64,000 nt of DNA from Neobacillus sp. CF12 (GCF_030348765.1 NZ_JAUCEU010000007.1:3158501-3222500); one strand, 5' to 3'. Counted from the stretch's first letter, positions 16,822-25,762 are shown. Made by a program: numbers and translations. The notes: generated by a model not told the origin, from the sequence alone.

Positions 16822-17727
16822 TTATTTCATTCCGGATGTAGCAATACCTTCTACAATATATCGCTGGAAGAAGACGAAAATTAAAAATACTGGCACGATC
16901 GACAGTACCGACATAGCAAAAAGCGATCCAAGAGCAGCTTCTCCACCCGCATCGGTGAACATTCGAAGAGCGAGTGTTACGGTGTATTTTTCTACACCAC
17001 TGAGATATAGAAGCTGGCTAAAAAAGTCATTCCAAGTCCAGATGAATGTAAATATGGTGGTTGTAACGATGGCTGGAACAGTTAGGGGCAATATAATTCG
17101 AAAATAGATAGCAATAGGTCCGCATCCATCTATGGTAGCTGCTTCATCCAATTCTCTCGGTAGTGACCGAATAAATTGAACGGTTAGAAAAATAAAAAAT
17201 CCATCTACGGCAAAAAACTTCGGCACTACAATTGGCAAAATAGTATTAATCCATTCCAACTTATTAAAAATGATGTACTGTGGAACAATAAGTACATGCA
17301 TCGGAATCATCATCGTCATCATCATCAAAGCAAACCAAATTTTTTTGTGTTTGAATTCCAACCGAGCAAATGCATATGCTGTTAGCGAGCAGGACAGGAC
17401 ATTGCCAATCACGGCCAATCCGACCATAATAAATGAATTTAGATAAAAGGTGGCGAACGTTGTACCTGATGTGCCTTTCCATCCTTTTATGTAATTCGAA
17501 AGCGTTAAATCTTTCGGCCACAGACTGTTATCACTCAGAATACTTTGTGTAGGTTTAAACGAGCTGATAATCATCCATAAGATCGGATAAAGCATTATTA
17601 TTACTCCGACCAGAATGACAGCGTGCAATATCATTTTTTTAAAACGAAGTGGGCTTGTTATCCTTTTTTCCCGTGTCCTCAACATAAACCTATTTTTTTG
17701 TTGTTTAATCTGGATTGACTTTTCCAT
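16822..17727 (-). CDS. ABC sugar transporter permease (second operon, MalG type)
   Basis: 301 residues with a basic cytoplasmic N-terminus, six membrane helices, EAA loop EAATIDGCGPIAIYFRIILP at about 205-225, and the typical C-terminus QRYIVEGIATSGMK. It is the last gene of the operon LacI-rpiB-rbsK-binding protein-permease-permease, four bases after the preceding permease. CUT1-type permeases usually import oligosaccharides or glycosides. The presence of ribokinase and RpiB suggests a ribose- or other pentose/allose-releasing substrate. No ATPase is encoded nearby. Confidence 0.92.
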   Translation of the reverse strand: MEKSIQIKQQKNRFMLRTREKRITSPLRFKKMILHAVILVGVIIMLYPILWMIISSFKPTQSILSDNSLWPKDLTLSNYIKGWKGTSGTTFATFYLNSFIMVGLAVIGNVLSCSLTAYAFARLEFKHKKIWFALMMMTMMIPMHVLIVPQYIIFNKLEWINTILPIVVPKFFAVDGFFIFLTVQFIRSLPRELDEAATIDGCGPIAIYFRIILPLTVPAIVTTTIFTFIWTWNDFFSQLLYLSGVEKYTVTLALRMFTDAGGEAALGSLFAMSVLSIVPVFLIFVFFQRYIVEGIATSGMK

Positions 17728-17731
17728 CTTA

Positions 17732-18634
17732 TCACCCCTGATCCCCGTAATGAACCCATTTTTTCGAAGTTAAAAAGATAAGACCCGTAAAAAAGGCGAT
17801 GATTAAAAGCAGTGACCAGGCCATAGCTGAGGCGTAGCCCATTTGGAAGTTACCGAAGCCATTCTGGTACAAATAAAGAGTATAAAACAGTGTAGAATTT
17901 ACCGGTCCTCCTGTTCCGTTACTGATAATATAAGCTGGTGTGAATGCTTGAAAAGAACTAATGATTTGCATAATGCCATTAAATAAAATAATAGGTGATA
18001 GACAAGGCAACGTTATGTGAATAAATTGCTTCCATTTTCCAGCACCGTCCAAGGATGATGCTTCGTAAAATTCCTGAGGGATTTGCTTAAGTCCCGCCAA
18101 GAAGATAACCATAGGTGAGCCAAATTGCCAAACCTTTAACAATATAAGGGACCAAATGGCATAATCGGGCGTACCTACCCAGCTTGGCATATCAATCCCT
18201 GCATAACCCAGCAATTGATTGACAATACCACTGTCTCCGAACACCTGCTGCCAAAGAATTGCAATCGCCACGCTTCCACCAATCAACGAAGGAATATAGT
18301 AAACGGCGCGATAAATTCCTAGACCACGAATCCCTTTATTTAAGAGCAGTGCTAGAAAAAGAGCAAACGATAACTCCAGCGGTACTGCAACTAACACGTA
18401 AGTAACGGTAACCTTGAGTGCTTGAAAGTACTGTGGATCCTGGGTAAACATGGTCAGATAATTTTTCAATCCAACCCAGTTAGGTGAAGATACGAAATTG
18501 TAATTTGTAAATGAAAGGTACAAAGAACTTAGAAACGGAAAGCCACTAAACACCACCAATCCTATTAGCCATGGCGCCAGAAAGAGGTATGGAATTATCG
18601 ATGACCACCGTTTTTGGTCAAATAAATTCAACAT
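17732..18634 (-). CDS. ABC sugar transporter permease (second operon, MalF type)
   Basis: 300 residues. The first helix lies at IIPYLFLAPWLIGLVVFSGF, and the EAA loop is EASSLDGAGKWKQFIHITLP at about 198-218. It has six membrane helices and forms the heterodimeric channel with 16822-17727. It follows the binding-protein gene after a 72-base spacer containing a hairpin, an arrangement also seen in the fructosidase ABC operon. The N-terminus is short, as in the MsmF/LacF family. Confidence 0.92.
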   Translation of the reverse strand: MLNLFDQKRWSSIIPYLFLAPWLIGLVVFSGFPFLSSLYLSFTNYNFVSSPNWVGLKNYLTMFTQDPQYFQALKVTVTYVLVAVPLELSFALFLALLLNKGIRGLGIYRAVYYIPSLIGGSVAIAILWQQVFGDSGIVNQLLGYAGIDMPSWVGTPDYAIWSLILLKVWQFGSPMVIFLAGLKQIPQEFYEASSLDGAGKWKQFIHITLPCLSPIILFNGIMQIISSFQAFTPAYIISNGTGGPVNSTLFYTLYLYQNGFGNFQMGYASAMAWSLLLIIAFFTGLIFLTSKKWVHYGDQG

Positions 18635-18658
18635 TGTTTGAACTCCTTTTTTAAGTAC

Positions 18659-18689
18659 AAAAGCTCAAGATTTTTATTCATGAGCTTTT
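18659..18689 (-). terminator. Intra-operon hairpin between binding protein and permease
   Basis: AAAAGCTCA (18659-18667) pairs perfectly with TGAGCTTTT (18681-18689). On the minus strand the stem ends in Us, so partial termination or 3'-end protection of the binding-protein message is likely. Confidence 0.65.
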
Positions 18690-18706
18690 GCTCTTATAAA
18701 ATTGAC

Positions 18707-19999
18707 TTATCGGTTTAAAATTTGTTCAGCCTGTGAAAAGAATTCATCCACAGCTTGTGAGATGCTCTTTTGTTCAAAGGCAATGGCTTGGTTAGTGGAC
18801 AGCAAAAGCTTCTGTACAGATGTACTATTACTCGGCATAGATGGATATGGCTTGGATGATTGGATCATTTCGTCAACAAATGCATATTCCTTATTCTCCG
18901 GTTCTCCAAGAAGAGGTTTGATTACTTCCTGCATTTGTTTAGAAGCTTGTGGACCATGCTCGCCTTTAAAAATTTTCGCAGCATCCGGATCGTTAGCAAC
19001 AAAATTGATCAGCTTTGCTGCTTCCTTGGGATGTTTTGTCTTTGCGGATATTCCCAATGATGCGACAATCAGTGGAACCTTTTTCTCGCCATTTGGGTCC
19101 ATAGGATAGCTAACTATGGCCAACTCGTCTTTTGCAGAGCCTTGATAAATTTTCAGCTGATTAGAGCTTTTACTAATCATCGCAACCTTACCAAGCGCAA
19201 GCATAGACTGCTCCTGTGTTTTATCCCCTTGTTCTGATTGAATGTCTGCAGGTGGAGTTAATCCGTCTTTACGCATTTGATCCCAGAAGGTGAACCAGTC
19301 GGTCAAATCCTGTTTATTGATTCCTAGTCCATCGCCTTTGAATACTGACTTTCCTCTTTGTTGTGCAAATAACTCGAGCCCGCGATATACGCCACCCTCG
19401 TCCTCAGTAGCCCATGCATCCTTACCCAACGATTTTTGAAGAGCTTTCGCGGTTTCAACATATTCATCCCATGTCCAGTTGTTTTTAGGAAGCTCTAGAC
19501 CCGCTTTTTCAAACATAGCTTTGTTATAGATAACGCCGGTGATATTATGACCAAGACTAATCGCGTACAGCTTGTCATTGACTTTACCACCCTCAATATC
19601 CATCGGGTCTAAATCCTTCACATTTAAGTCACCTGACTCAACCAAGGGACCTAAGTCTAGCATCATATTACGCTTAACAAAGTCAAATTGAAAGAAGCTG
19701 CTGGTTTGCATCACATCTGGAGCATTTCCTCCCGCTGCCTGTGTTGTAAATTTCTCCGCATATTGGTTTTCCACTGTAAATTCTCTAGAGACTGTGATAT
19801 TTGGATTTTTTTCCTCGAACAAGTCAAACAATTCATTCATCTTGTCATGGCGTGCTTGACCACCCCACCAGGCAACACGGAGTTCTACTTTCTCTTTACT
19901 GTCAGATGCTCCGCTCTTTGTTTCCTCGGATGAACAAGCGGCTAGTCCAAAAAATAGAATAGTAGACATGAATAGCAATAAGAATTTTTTAAGTTTCAT
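18707..19999 (-). CDS. Extracellular sugar-binding lipoprotein (second ABC operon)
   Basis: 430 residues with signal MKLKKFLLLFMSTILFFGLA and lipobox GLAAC. It is a family 1 solute-binding protein: VELRVAWWGGQARHDKMNEL at the start of the mature fold, GNAPDVMQTSSFFQFDFV, then NWTWDEYVETAKAL. It delivers sugar to permeases 17732 and 16822. It follows rbsK closely (14 bases), so it belongs to the same transcript. The ligand cannot be read from sequence; the linked ribokinase and RpiB hint at a ribose-containing compound or a rare pentose/hexose. Confidence 0.92.
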   Translation of the reverse strand: MKLKKFLLLFMSTILFFGLAACSSEETKSGASDSKEKVELRVAWWGGQARHDKMNELFDLFEEKNPNITVSREFTVENQYAEKFTTQAAGGNAPDVMQTSSFFQFDFVKRNMMLDLGPLVESGDLNVKDLDPMDIEGGKVNDKLYAISLGHNITGVIYNKAMFEKAGLELPKNNWTWDEYVETAKALQKSLGKDAWATEDEGGVYRGLELFAQQRGKSVFKGDGLGINKQDLTDWFTFWDQMRKDGLTPPADIQSEQGDKTQEQSMLALGKVAMISKSSNQLKIYQGSAKDELAIVSYPMDPNGEKKVPLIVASLGISAKTKHPKEAAKLINFVANDPDAAKIFKGEHGPQASKQMQEVIKPLLGEPENKEYAFVDEMIQSSKPYPSMPSNSTSVQKLLLSTNQAIAFEQKSISQAVDEFFSQAEQILNR

Positions 20000-20013
20000 A
20001 AACTTACCCCCAA

Positions 20014-20934
20014 TTAATCAATTAAAATTTCAACTGTTGATCTACTAGGCATAGATGATTGAGCTCCGAAGCTTGTGACCGATAATGCTGCTACTATTTG
20101 AGCAAAGCGAATAGCATCATCTAACTTACCACCTTCTCCAAGATAGACCGCTAAGCCAGCATTGAATGCATCGCCAGCACCAGTAGTGTCCACGGCCACT
20201 ACTTTATTTGCTCCTATATGAATGACACCATTCTCAACTGAGTAGGCAGCTCCGTCACCACCAAGTGTCATAACCACTTGCTTAACACCCTTTTTCTTTA
20301 GCTTGGGAATAATTTCTTCATACCTTCCGCCCCCAGCTGCTCGTCCTGTTGCTATGTACCTTGCTTCCGTTTCGTTTGGGGTAAGTATATCGATTTGCTG
20401 TAAAAGAAAATCTGACAGATGGGCCGCAGGTGCAGGGTTTAAAATAATTGGGACATGTTGGTTCTTTGCAATCCGAACGGCTTCTTCCACCACATTCATT
20501 GGGATTTCTAACTGTATTAATACAAGGTCTGCAGAACGGATGATTTCTTCTGCCTGCCGAACATGAGCGGGGGTCATTCGATTGTTTGCGCCCGGAGAAA
20601 CAACGATACTATTCTCACCAGATTCATTTACAGTAATCATAGCCACCCCGCTTGAAACACCGAATACCGTCGTTACATAGTCTGTACCTATACATTCACC
20701 TTTTAATTTTGCGATCAATTCCTTACCAAAACCATCGTCCCCGACACAGCCAACCATTTCTACCTTAGCACCAAGCCTACTAGCAGCTACAGCCTGATTA
20801 GCACCTTTTCCACCTGGCATTGTTGCAAAATTACTTCCTATTATCGTCTCTCCTTCAAGTGCAATCCTAGGTGTACATATGACCAAATCCATATTTAAAC
20901 TTCCGATCACCACAATTCTAGCCTGTTTTACCAT
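20014..20934 (-). CDS. rbsK: Ribokinase
   Basis: 306 residues from ATG 20934, which has GGAGGGGAG directly upstream; an ATG at 20958 has none. PfkB-family signatures are GSLNMDLV at the N-terminus, MPGGKGANQAVAASRLGA (sugar-binding signature 1) and DTTGAGDAFNAGLAVYLGEG with the catalytic aspartate and anion hole. It phosphorylates D-ribose to ribose 5-phosphate. It overlaps the operon between rpiB and the binding-protein gene with minimal spacing. Related kinases for deoxyribose or other pentoses share these motifs, so the exact sugar is open. Confidence 0.9.
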   Translation of the reverse strand: MVKQARIVVIGSLNMDLVICTPRIALEGETIIGSNFATMPGGKGANQAVAASRLGAKVEMVGCVGDDGFGKELIAKLKGECIGTDYVTTVFGVSSGVAMITVNESGENSIVVSPGANNRMTPAHVRQAEEIIRSADLVLIQLEIPMNVVEEAVRIAKNQHVPIILNPAPAAHLSDFLLQQIDILTPNETEARYIATGRAAGGGRYEEIIPKLKKKGVKQVVMTLGGDGAAYSVENGVIHIGANKVVAVDTTGAGDAFNAGLAVYLGEGGKLDDAIRFAQIVAALSVTSFGAQSSMPSRSTVEILID

Positions 20935-20961
20935 AACTCCCCTCCGTTCAGCTATCATTTT

Positions 20962-21438
20962 TTACTCGGACGCTGTGGGCTTAAAAGAGTAATGATGTAA
21001 CTCCATCTCGTGCAGTTTCCTTACACGACGCCTGAACTCTTCATCCGTGCTGAATTCTGCTTTCAAGAAACCCTCGAGCAGTTCGACCAATAAAACAGGC
21101 CCTATAATTTGTGCACCGACGCACATAACATTAACATCATCGTGTTCCACACACTGATGCGCAGAATAAATGTCATGACAGACGGATGCACGAATTCCAG
21201 GAATTTTATTGGCTGCGATACACGCCCCAACTCCAGTACCACAAACCATAACTGCCCGATCTACTTCGCCCGATAAGACTCCTGCACACACTGATCTAGT
21301 AATGTCCGGGAAATCGACGGGATCAGGGTCATAGGATCCATAATCGATCACCTCATGCCCCATACTTTTTAAAGCATTTACAACTGTGTCCTTTAAAGGA
21401 AAACCTGCATGGTCTCCTCCTACTCCGATTCTCATCAT
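20962..21438 (-). CDS. rpiB: Ribose-5-phosphate isomerase B (RpiB/LacAB family)
   Basis: 158 residues. It has GVGGDHAGFPLKD at the N-terminus, YGSYDPDPVDFPD, and the active-site cysteine in CGTGVGACIAANKIPGIRA. HDDVNVMCVGAQIIG precedes the C-terminal helices. It interconverts ribose 5-phosphate and ribulose 5-phosphate; some members act on allose 6-phosphate. Coupled with ribokinase it would feed the pentose phosphate pathway. It is the first structural gene after the LacI regulator, 156 bases away, with an operator-like dyad in the gap. Confidence 0.9.
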   Translation of the reverse strand: MMRIGVGGDHAGFPLKDTVVNALKSMGHEVIDYGSYDPDPVDFPDITRSVCAGVLSGEVDRAVMVCGTGVGACIAANKIPGIRASVCHDIYSAHQCVEHDDVNVMCVGAQIIGPVLLVELLEGFLKAEFSTDEEFRRRVRKLHEMELHHYSFKPTASE

Positions 21439-21531
21439 TTATACCTCCAAAGTTTTTTTGTATGTGCTTTCTATTCATCAAGCTTCTTTTTAAAAATTTT
21501 ACTAAGATGTATAAATCATTACATTTTTTCA

Positions 21532-21545
21532 GTTAATCGTTTAAC
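21532..21545. promoter_or_regulatory. LacI-type operator upstream of rpiB
   Basis: GTTAATCGTTTAAC is a near-perfect dyad with the central CG typical of LacI-family operators. It resembles TTAATCGATTAA in front of the LacI gene, which suggests both are bound by the same repressor. Confidence 0.55.
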
Positions 21546-21594
21546 TTTGCTTTAAAATAAAAACCGATAAATCGGCATATTCAGATAGTGAAAA

Positions 21595-22656
21595 TTAAAT
21601 ACAACCACTTGTTGTCTCTAGTTTGATGGATTCGCTACTGTACGGATTTTCCTTATTGCACCCGCAGGAATGCCGGATAATTAACTCAGTATCCATATAA
21701 GTGATTTCTCGCTTCACTTGCTTATTTATTATTCTAGCTAAGATTAATCTTGCAGCATGTACACCTAGTTCGTAGGCTGGTTGCTTTATCGTAGTAATTG
21801 GCGGATCGACAATATCAGCCCAATCGGAATCATCATATCCAACGACTGCAAGCTGATCAGGGATTGAAATACCTGATTCCTTTAGATATTTATAAGCCCC
21901 CAATGTCATTGAATTGTTTGAAATAAACACCGCATCCGGCTTGTTATCCTGTTCCATTAGCTCTTTCATTTTCTTGTAACCACTTTCAATATCAAAATTA
22001 CCTTCCTTCACAAGCTCATCCGATTCGGTAATGCCATAATCCTCAAGAGCTCTCTTGTAACCAGTTAATCGATCTTTGCCAGTACTTATTGAAATAGGCC
22101 CAGTTATGATCGCTATTTTTTCATAACCATGCCGAATCAAATGCTCAGTGCCAGAATAAGAACCCTTAATATTGTTCGTCATGATCACATCGGATACCAT
22201 GAAATCAGGGCAACGGTTCAGGAATACCATAGGCACTCCCGTTTTCTCCATTGAGCGGAAATAATCACCTGTGTTCCCTGTGGATGAGACGATAAGTCCG
22301 TCTACTCTTTTTCCTATCAATACTTTCAGATATTTATCCTCTTTCTCCACGGAAGAATCCGTGTTGCAAAGCAGTATGCTATAATCGCTCTTAGCTAGTT
22401 CTTCTTCAATCCCACGAACCACAATCGAAAAGAAAGGGTTTGCAATATCGGAGATTAGAAGACCAATGATGCGTGATTCCTGCACTCGAAGACTTTTTGC
22501 TACAATATTAGGTTGATAGTTCAGTTCCTGAATCGCTGAGAAAACTTTGTTTTTTACTTCATCACTTACATTTTTTGTTTCGTTCAATACATTAGAAACA
22601 GTAGCCGTAGAAACTCCAGCTAATGTTGCTACCTCTTTGAGGGTTGCTCTCTTCAT
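21595..22656 (-). CDS. LacI-family transcriptional repressor (RbsR-like)
   Basis: 353 residues. The N-terminal LacI headpiece is ATLKEVATLAGVSTATVSNV with the hinge NYQPNIVAKSLRV. A periplasmic-binding-protein-like effector domain follows (IIGLLISDIANPFFSIVVRG, later VAVVGYDDSDWADIVDPPIT). It presumably represses its own gene and the rpiB-rbsK-ABC operon that follows on the same strand, and releases DNA when the imported sugar or its phosphate binds. A CG-centred dyad lies just upstream of its ribosome site (GGAGG, 12 bases from ATG). It ends with a Cys-rich tail, ETTSGCI. Confidence 0.9.
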   Translation of the reverse strand: MKRATLKEVATLAGVSTATVSNVLNETKNVSDEVKNKVFSAIQELNYQPNIVAKSLRVQESRIIGLLISDIANPFFSIVVRGIEEELAKSDYSILLCNTDSSVEKEDKYLKVLIGKRVDGLIVSSTGNTGDYFRSMEKTGVPMVFLNRCPDFMVSDVIMTNNIKGSYSGTEHLIRHGYEKIAIITGPISISTGKDRLTGYKRALEDYGITESDELVKEGNFDIESGYKKMKELMEQDNKPDAVFISNNSMTLGAYKYLKESGISIPDQLAVVGYDDSDWADIVDPPITTIKQPAYELGVHAARLILARIINKQVKREITYMDTELIIRHSCGCNKENPYSSESIKLETTSGCI

Positions 22657-22674
22657 TCAGAGTTTTCACCTCCT

Positions 22675-22686
22675 TTAATCGATTAA
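22675..22686. promoter_or_regulatory. LacI operator before the lacI-type gene
   Basis: TTAATCGATTAA is a perfect 12-base palindrome with central CG. It abuts the ribosome binding site of the LacI gene and matches the dyad before rpiB. Confidence 0.6.
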
Positions 22687-22897
22687 CTAAATATTATTCT
22701 GAATATTCATTCTTGTCAACAAATTATTTAAATTTTACCAAGTGAATTAACGAAAAACATATACAGAAGAATTAGAAAGAATTTAGCTACTTAAGTAATA
22801 ACAGCCTCAATACCTTAAAATTATGATGGCCGTAATCATTTAGTTCCTGGACAGAGCCCTCAATTCCTACATCCTCCACTAATTATTAAAAATATGA

Positions 22898-22936
22898 CCA
22901 AGATTTATTTTGAAAAATTTACAAAATAAATCTTGG
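22898..22936 (-). terminator. Terminator of the MazG-like gene
   Basis: CCAAGATTTATTTT (22898-22911) pairs perfectly with AAAATAAATCTTGG (22923-22936). It lies 29 bases after the stop at 22966, with a U-rich tail on the minus strand. Confidence 0.75.
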
Positions 22937-22965
22937 ATATTATAAATCATTTCAAATCTTTGTCT

Positions 22966-23334
22966 TTACTTATCCTTGTTTCTTCGATTTTTAACTTCTT
23001 CCATTTTTGCATAATAGCTTTCTTCTACATCAATTCCAAAATAATTATAAAACTTAAGCATATAAGCGAGACAGTCGGACAATTCCTTGCCAATGTTTTC
23101 TTTAATCTGTTTCTTTGCTAACTCAAATGCCTGATCTTCGTCCATACCATTTTCAACATAGGAAGCAGTTAGATTAAATGCCTTACGGAGTTCCTCCGCT
23201 ACCTCGGCAACCTCTGTCGTTAGCAGCATGTAATTATTTAAAAGAGAGTCTCGACTCTTAGCAAAGCTTTCCTCAGAGATTTCCCATCCCATTTCTTTTT
23301 GATACTGTTTCGCAAAAGTTTGTATTTCTTTCAT
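22966..23334 (-). CDS. MazG-like nucleotide pyrophosphohydrolase
   Basis: 122 residues, all-alpha. The metal-binding pattern of the MazG/dUTPase-like superfamily is visible as TEVAEVAEELRKAF and, further on, GKELSDCLAYMLKFYNYFGI (ExxE...ExxD). These enzymes hydrolyse nucleoside triphosphates to monophosphates and pyrophosphate, often as house-cleaning or stress functions. The gene has its own terminator. Upstream lies triple-palindrome block B, starting 32 bases before the ATG. Fragments of the same gene occur at 15211-15272 and 35982-36038, so this is the surviving member of a duplicated unit. Confidence 0.82.
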   Translation of the reverse strand: MKEIQTFAKQYQKEMGWEISEESFAKSRDSLLNNYMLLTTEVAEVAEELRKAFNLTASYVENGMDEDQAFELAKKQIKENIGKELSDCLAYMLKFYNYFGIDVEESYYAKMEEVKNRRNKDK

Positions 23335-23366
23335 GATGATCCCTTCCGTCCTTTGACCGTGAATTT

Positions 23367-23475
23367 GTTAATCAAACGTTTGATTAGTTTTTGGGCCCTT
23401 ATGTACTAAGGCTTCTCACTAGTTAATCAAACGTTTGATTAGTTTAGCACTCGATTTAATTAAACGTTTGATTAG
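23367..23475. repeat. Triple-palindrome block B
   Basis: Copies of AATCAAACGTTTGATT-type palindromes lie at 23367-23387, 23422-23442 and 23456-23475, spaced 55 and 34 bases as in blocks A and C. It sits upstream of the MazG-like gene and may contain or control its promoter. Here the third copy has the intact ACGTTT centre. Confidence 0.9.
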
Positions 23476-23592
23476 TAATTTATGTTTCTGGAAATTAACT
23501 GATCTATGTTTTTGCAGTATTTTCATTTATCCTTTGGAATCATTACTCAAAGGATGTCATGTGTGTTTTAACAATTTGATCATTATACTCAT

Positions 23593-24462
23593 TCACTCTC
23601 TATTCCTATATGATAAATATTCTAAAAATTTCTTAGACGCTAGGGAAAGTGATTTTTGTTCTCTCATAGCAACACCAATATTTCTAAAAGCAGGAACCTC
23701 AAGCTCTCTCGCTATAATTTTGTGAGGAATACGCTGTAATATCAATTCTGGTAATATACTGATTCCTAGCCCATTTTCCACCATAGACATAATGGCATAG
23801 TCATCCCATGTTGTAAAATTAACATTCGGTGAAATATGGTGTCTCTCAAAAATTTCGGAGATTTCTGCTTTTGCCCCCTTTTCCAACAACATAAACGGAC
23901 TATTCAGTAAGCCGTTGATGGGAAACTTTTCGCAATTAGCAAGAGGATGATTTTGAGGAATCACTACCAACAAACGGTCTTGTTCCAAAAAGATTGTTTC
24001 AAGGTCTGCTTTTGTAGGTAGCCGCAAAAATCCGAAGTCAACACGCCCATTTAAGATCCAGTTCTCAATTTCTGTATAATCACCAAGCAGAAATTCAAAA
24101 TCTATCTTTGGATAATCCTTCTTAAAAATTTTAATAATGTTAGGGAGCCAATGAGATGCTACGCTGGAAAATGTCCCAATACGAATCATCCCAGATTCCA
24201 TATTGTGTAGTTCTTCGATTTGCTTCATTAAGATTTCATACTCATTACAAATTCGCTTTAATTGGGGCAGTAACTTGAAACCATCCGAGGTTAAACTGAT
24301 ACCCGTACGTCCTCTTTCTAAAAGGAAAACCCCCCATTCCTTTTCTAAATCGTTAATCATACGGCTAATCCCAGACTGTGAATAGTCCAATGTTTCCGCA
24401 GCTTTTGTAAAACTACCCAATTCTACTGCTTTTACAAATGCCATATATTTTTGGATATTCAT
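23593..24462 (-). CDS. LysR-family transcriptional regulator
   Basis: 289 residues from ATG 24462, with GAGGAAAG upstream; an ATG further upstream at 24498 lacks one. The N-terminal winged helix-turn-helix is MNIQKYMAFVKAVELGSFTK, then AAETLDYSQSGISRMINDLE. The effector domain follows (IRIGTFSSVASHWLPNIIKI, later PQNHPLANCEKFPINGLLNS). It is divergent from the EamA transporter at 24806 and most likely regulates that gene in response to the exported or imported metabolite. Ligand unknown. Confidence 0.88.
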   Translation of the reverse strand: MNIQKYMAFVKAVELGSFTKAAETLDYSQSGISRMINDLEKEWGVFLLERGRTGISLTSDGFKLLPQLKRICNEYEILMKQIEELHNMESGMIRIGTFSSVASHWLPNIIKIFKKDYPKIDFEFLLGDYTEIENWILNGRVDFGFLRLPTKADLETIFLEQDRLLVVIPQNHPLANCEKFPINGLLNSPFMLLEKGAKAEISEIFERHHISPNVNFTTWDDYAIMSMVENGLGISILPELILQRIPHKIIARELEVPAFRNIGVAMREQKSLSLASKKFLEYLSYRNRE

Positions 24463-24590
24463 ATCTCTTTCCTCACAACATCTGATTTTGTCATACATAT
24501 CATGATAAACATTCGTTTTTGTAATGTATGTGAGTATGATATATTATTGCTATTAATTATTCAAGTTAGGAAAAGAAAAGGTATTTAACG

Positions 24591-24725
24591 ATGTTTTTTG
24601 TGAGTGATAATATGAAAAAGGCACCAGACACCTACTATTCTCATCTACAAGAAACGGTCTATGAATCATTGACAAAGTTACCGATTCCATTTGAAGGAAG
24701 TATTGCCACCCTTGAATATGATTGA
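24591..24725 (+). CDS. Possible 44-residue ORF in the LysR/EamA intergenic region
   Basis: The frame starts MFFVSDNMKKAPDTYY and ends IATLEYD. I do not recognise it. The ribosome site is weak (AAAAGG, 12 bases upstream). It begins with a GGCACCAGACACC stretch similar to REP-like sequence elsewhere in the window, so it may be a stump of a longer gene rather than an active one. Confidence 0.25.
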   Translation: MFFVSDNMKKAPDTYYSHLQETVYESLTKLPIPFEGSIATLEYD

Positions 24726-24805
24726 GGTTTTTTGATCACATATATTAAAAACGGATTAAGAATCAGCGAAATATAAGCTGTTTCGCAGATTCGTAGGAGT
24801 AGACG

Positions 24806-25699
24806 ATGAAATCTAAAATTCAGTTTATATTATCAATGATTATTTTCGGTACAATTGGTTTAATTGTTCGATACATTGATCTATCATCGAGCGAAAGCGC
24901 TTTACTTAGCAGTTTCCTAGGATGCTTATTTTTACTGCTAGTATTCTTCATGATTAAGAAAAAAATATCATGGAATTTAGTTAAATCTAATGCTTTATTT
25001 TTGATTCTTTCAGGTATTGCATTGGGAGGAAATTGGATTTTTCTTTATCAATCGTATGACCATACGACAATTGCCAATGCAACGCTAGGTTATTACTTTG
25101 CACCTGTGTTTGTGATGATTCTTTCTCCCTTCGTACTTAGGGAACAGTTATCCATTAAAAAAATTGTGTGTATTGGTGTAGCGATCATAAGTATGTTAAT
25201 GATTGTAGGAGAAGGACTGAATGCATCCAGATCTGATGATTTACTCGGACTTTCCTTTGGATTAATCGCAGCTGCATTTTATGCTGCGTTATTGCTTTTA
25301 AATAAATTTATTAAAGATATGGGTAAGTTAGAGTTGACCATCATTCAGCTTGGAACAACCACTTTACTTCTAATGCCATATGTTTTCTTGACTTCCGGCC
25401 TTGGTATCTTTGAAGTATCAAGTTCTTCCATTCCTTTTATTTTAATTTTAGGGATTATCAATACAGGGATTGGATTTTGGTTATTTTTCTCTGGTATGGA
25501 AAAGTTAAAAGGACAGAGTATAGCTATGCTAAGTTATGTAGATCCATTTGTAGCTATATTGATTTCTGCAATTATCCTGAAAGAACAAATGACAATTGTT
25601 CAAATACTTGGTGGTGTATTGCTATTAGGCTCTACATTTGTTAGTGAAATGAGATTAGTCAACTTTTCAAAACAACTAATGAAAACACCAGCTGAATAA
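24806..25699 (+). CDS. EamA-family (DMT) transporter
   Basis: 297 residues with ten hydrophobic helices in two EamA repeats: the first starts QFILSMIIFGTIGLIVRYID and the second includes GLSFGLIAAAFYAALLLLNK. A GGAGTAG ribosome site lies seven bases upstream. These drug/metabolite transporters export amino acids, purines or similar metabolites. The gene is divergent from a LysR regulator, a common pairing for metabolite exporters. A strong terminator follows. Substrate unknown. Confidence 0.88.
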   Translation: MKSKIQFILSMIIFGTIGLIVRYIDLSSSESALLSSFLGCLFLLLVFFMIKKKISWNLVKSNALFLILSGIALGGNWIFLYQSYDHTTIANATLGYYFAPVFVMILSPFVLREQLSIKKIVCIGVAIISMLMIVGEGLNASRSDDLLGLSFGLIAAAFYAALLLLNKFIKDMGKLELTIIQLGTTTLLLMPYVFLTSGLGIFEVSSSSIPFILILGIINTGIGFWLFFSGMEKLKGQSIAMLSYVDPFVAILISAIILKEQMTIVQILGGVLLLGSTFVSEMRLVNFSKQLMKTPAE

Positions 25700-25703
25700 C
25701 GTT

Positions 25704-25747
25704 AAAATAGTGGGAAGCATTTGTTTCCCACTATTTTATATTAAAGT
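25704..25747 (+). terminator. Terminator of the EamA gene
   Basis: AAAATAGTGGGAA (25704-25716) pairs perfectly with TTCCCACTATTTT (25735-25747), five bases after the stop codon. The symmetry would let it work in both directions. Confidence 0.85.
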
Positions 25748-25762
25748 GTTTTTAAATTTACA

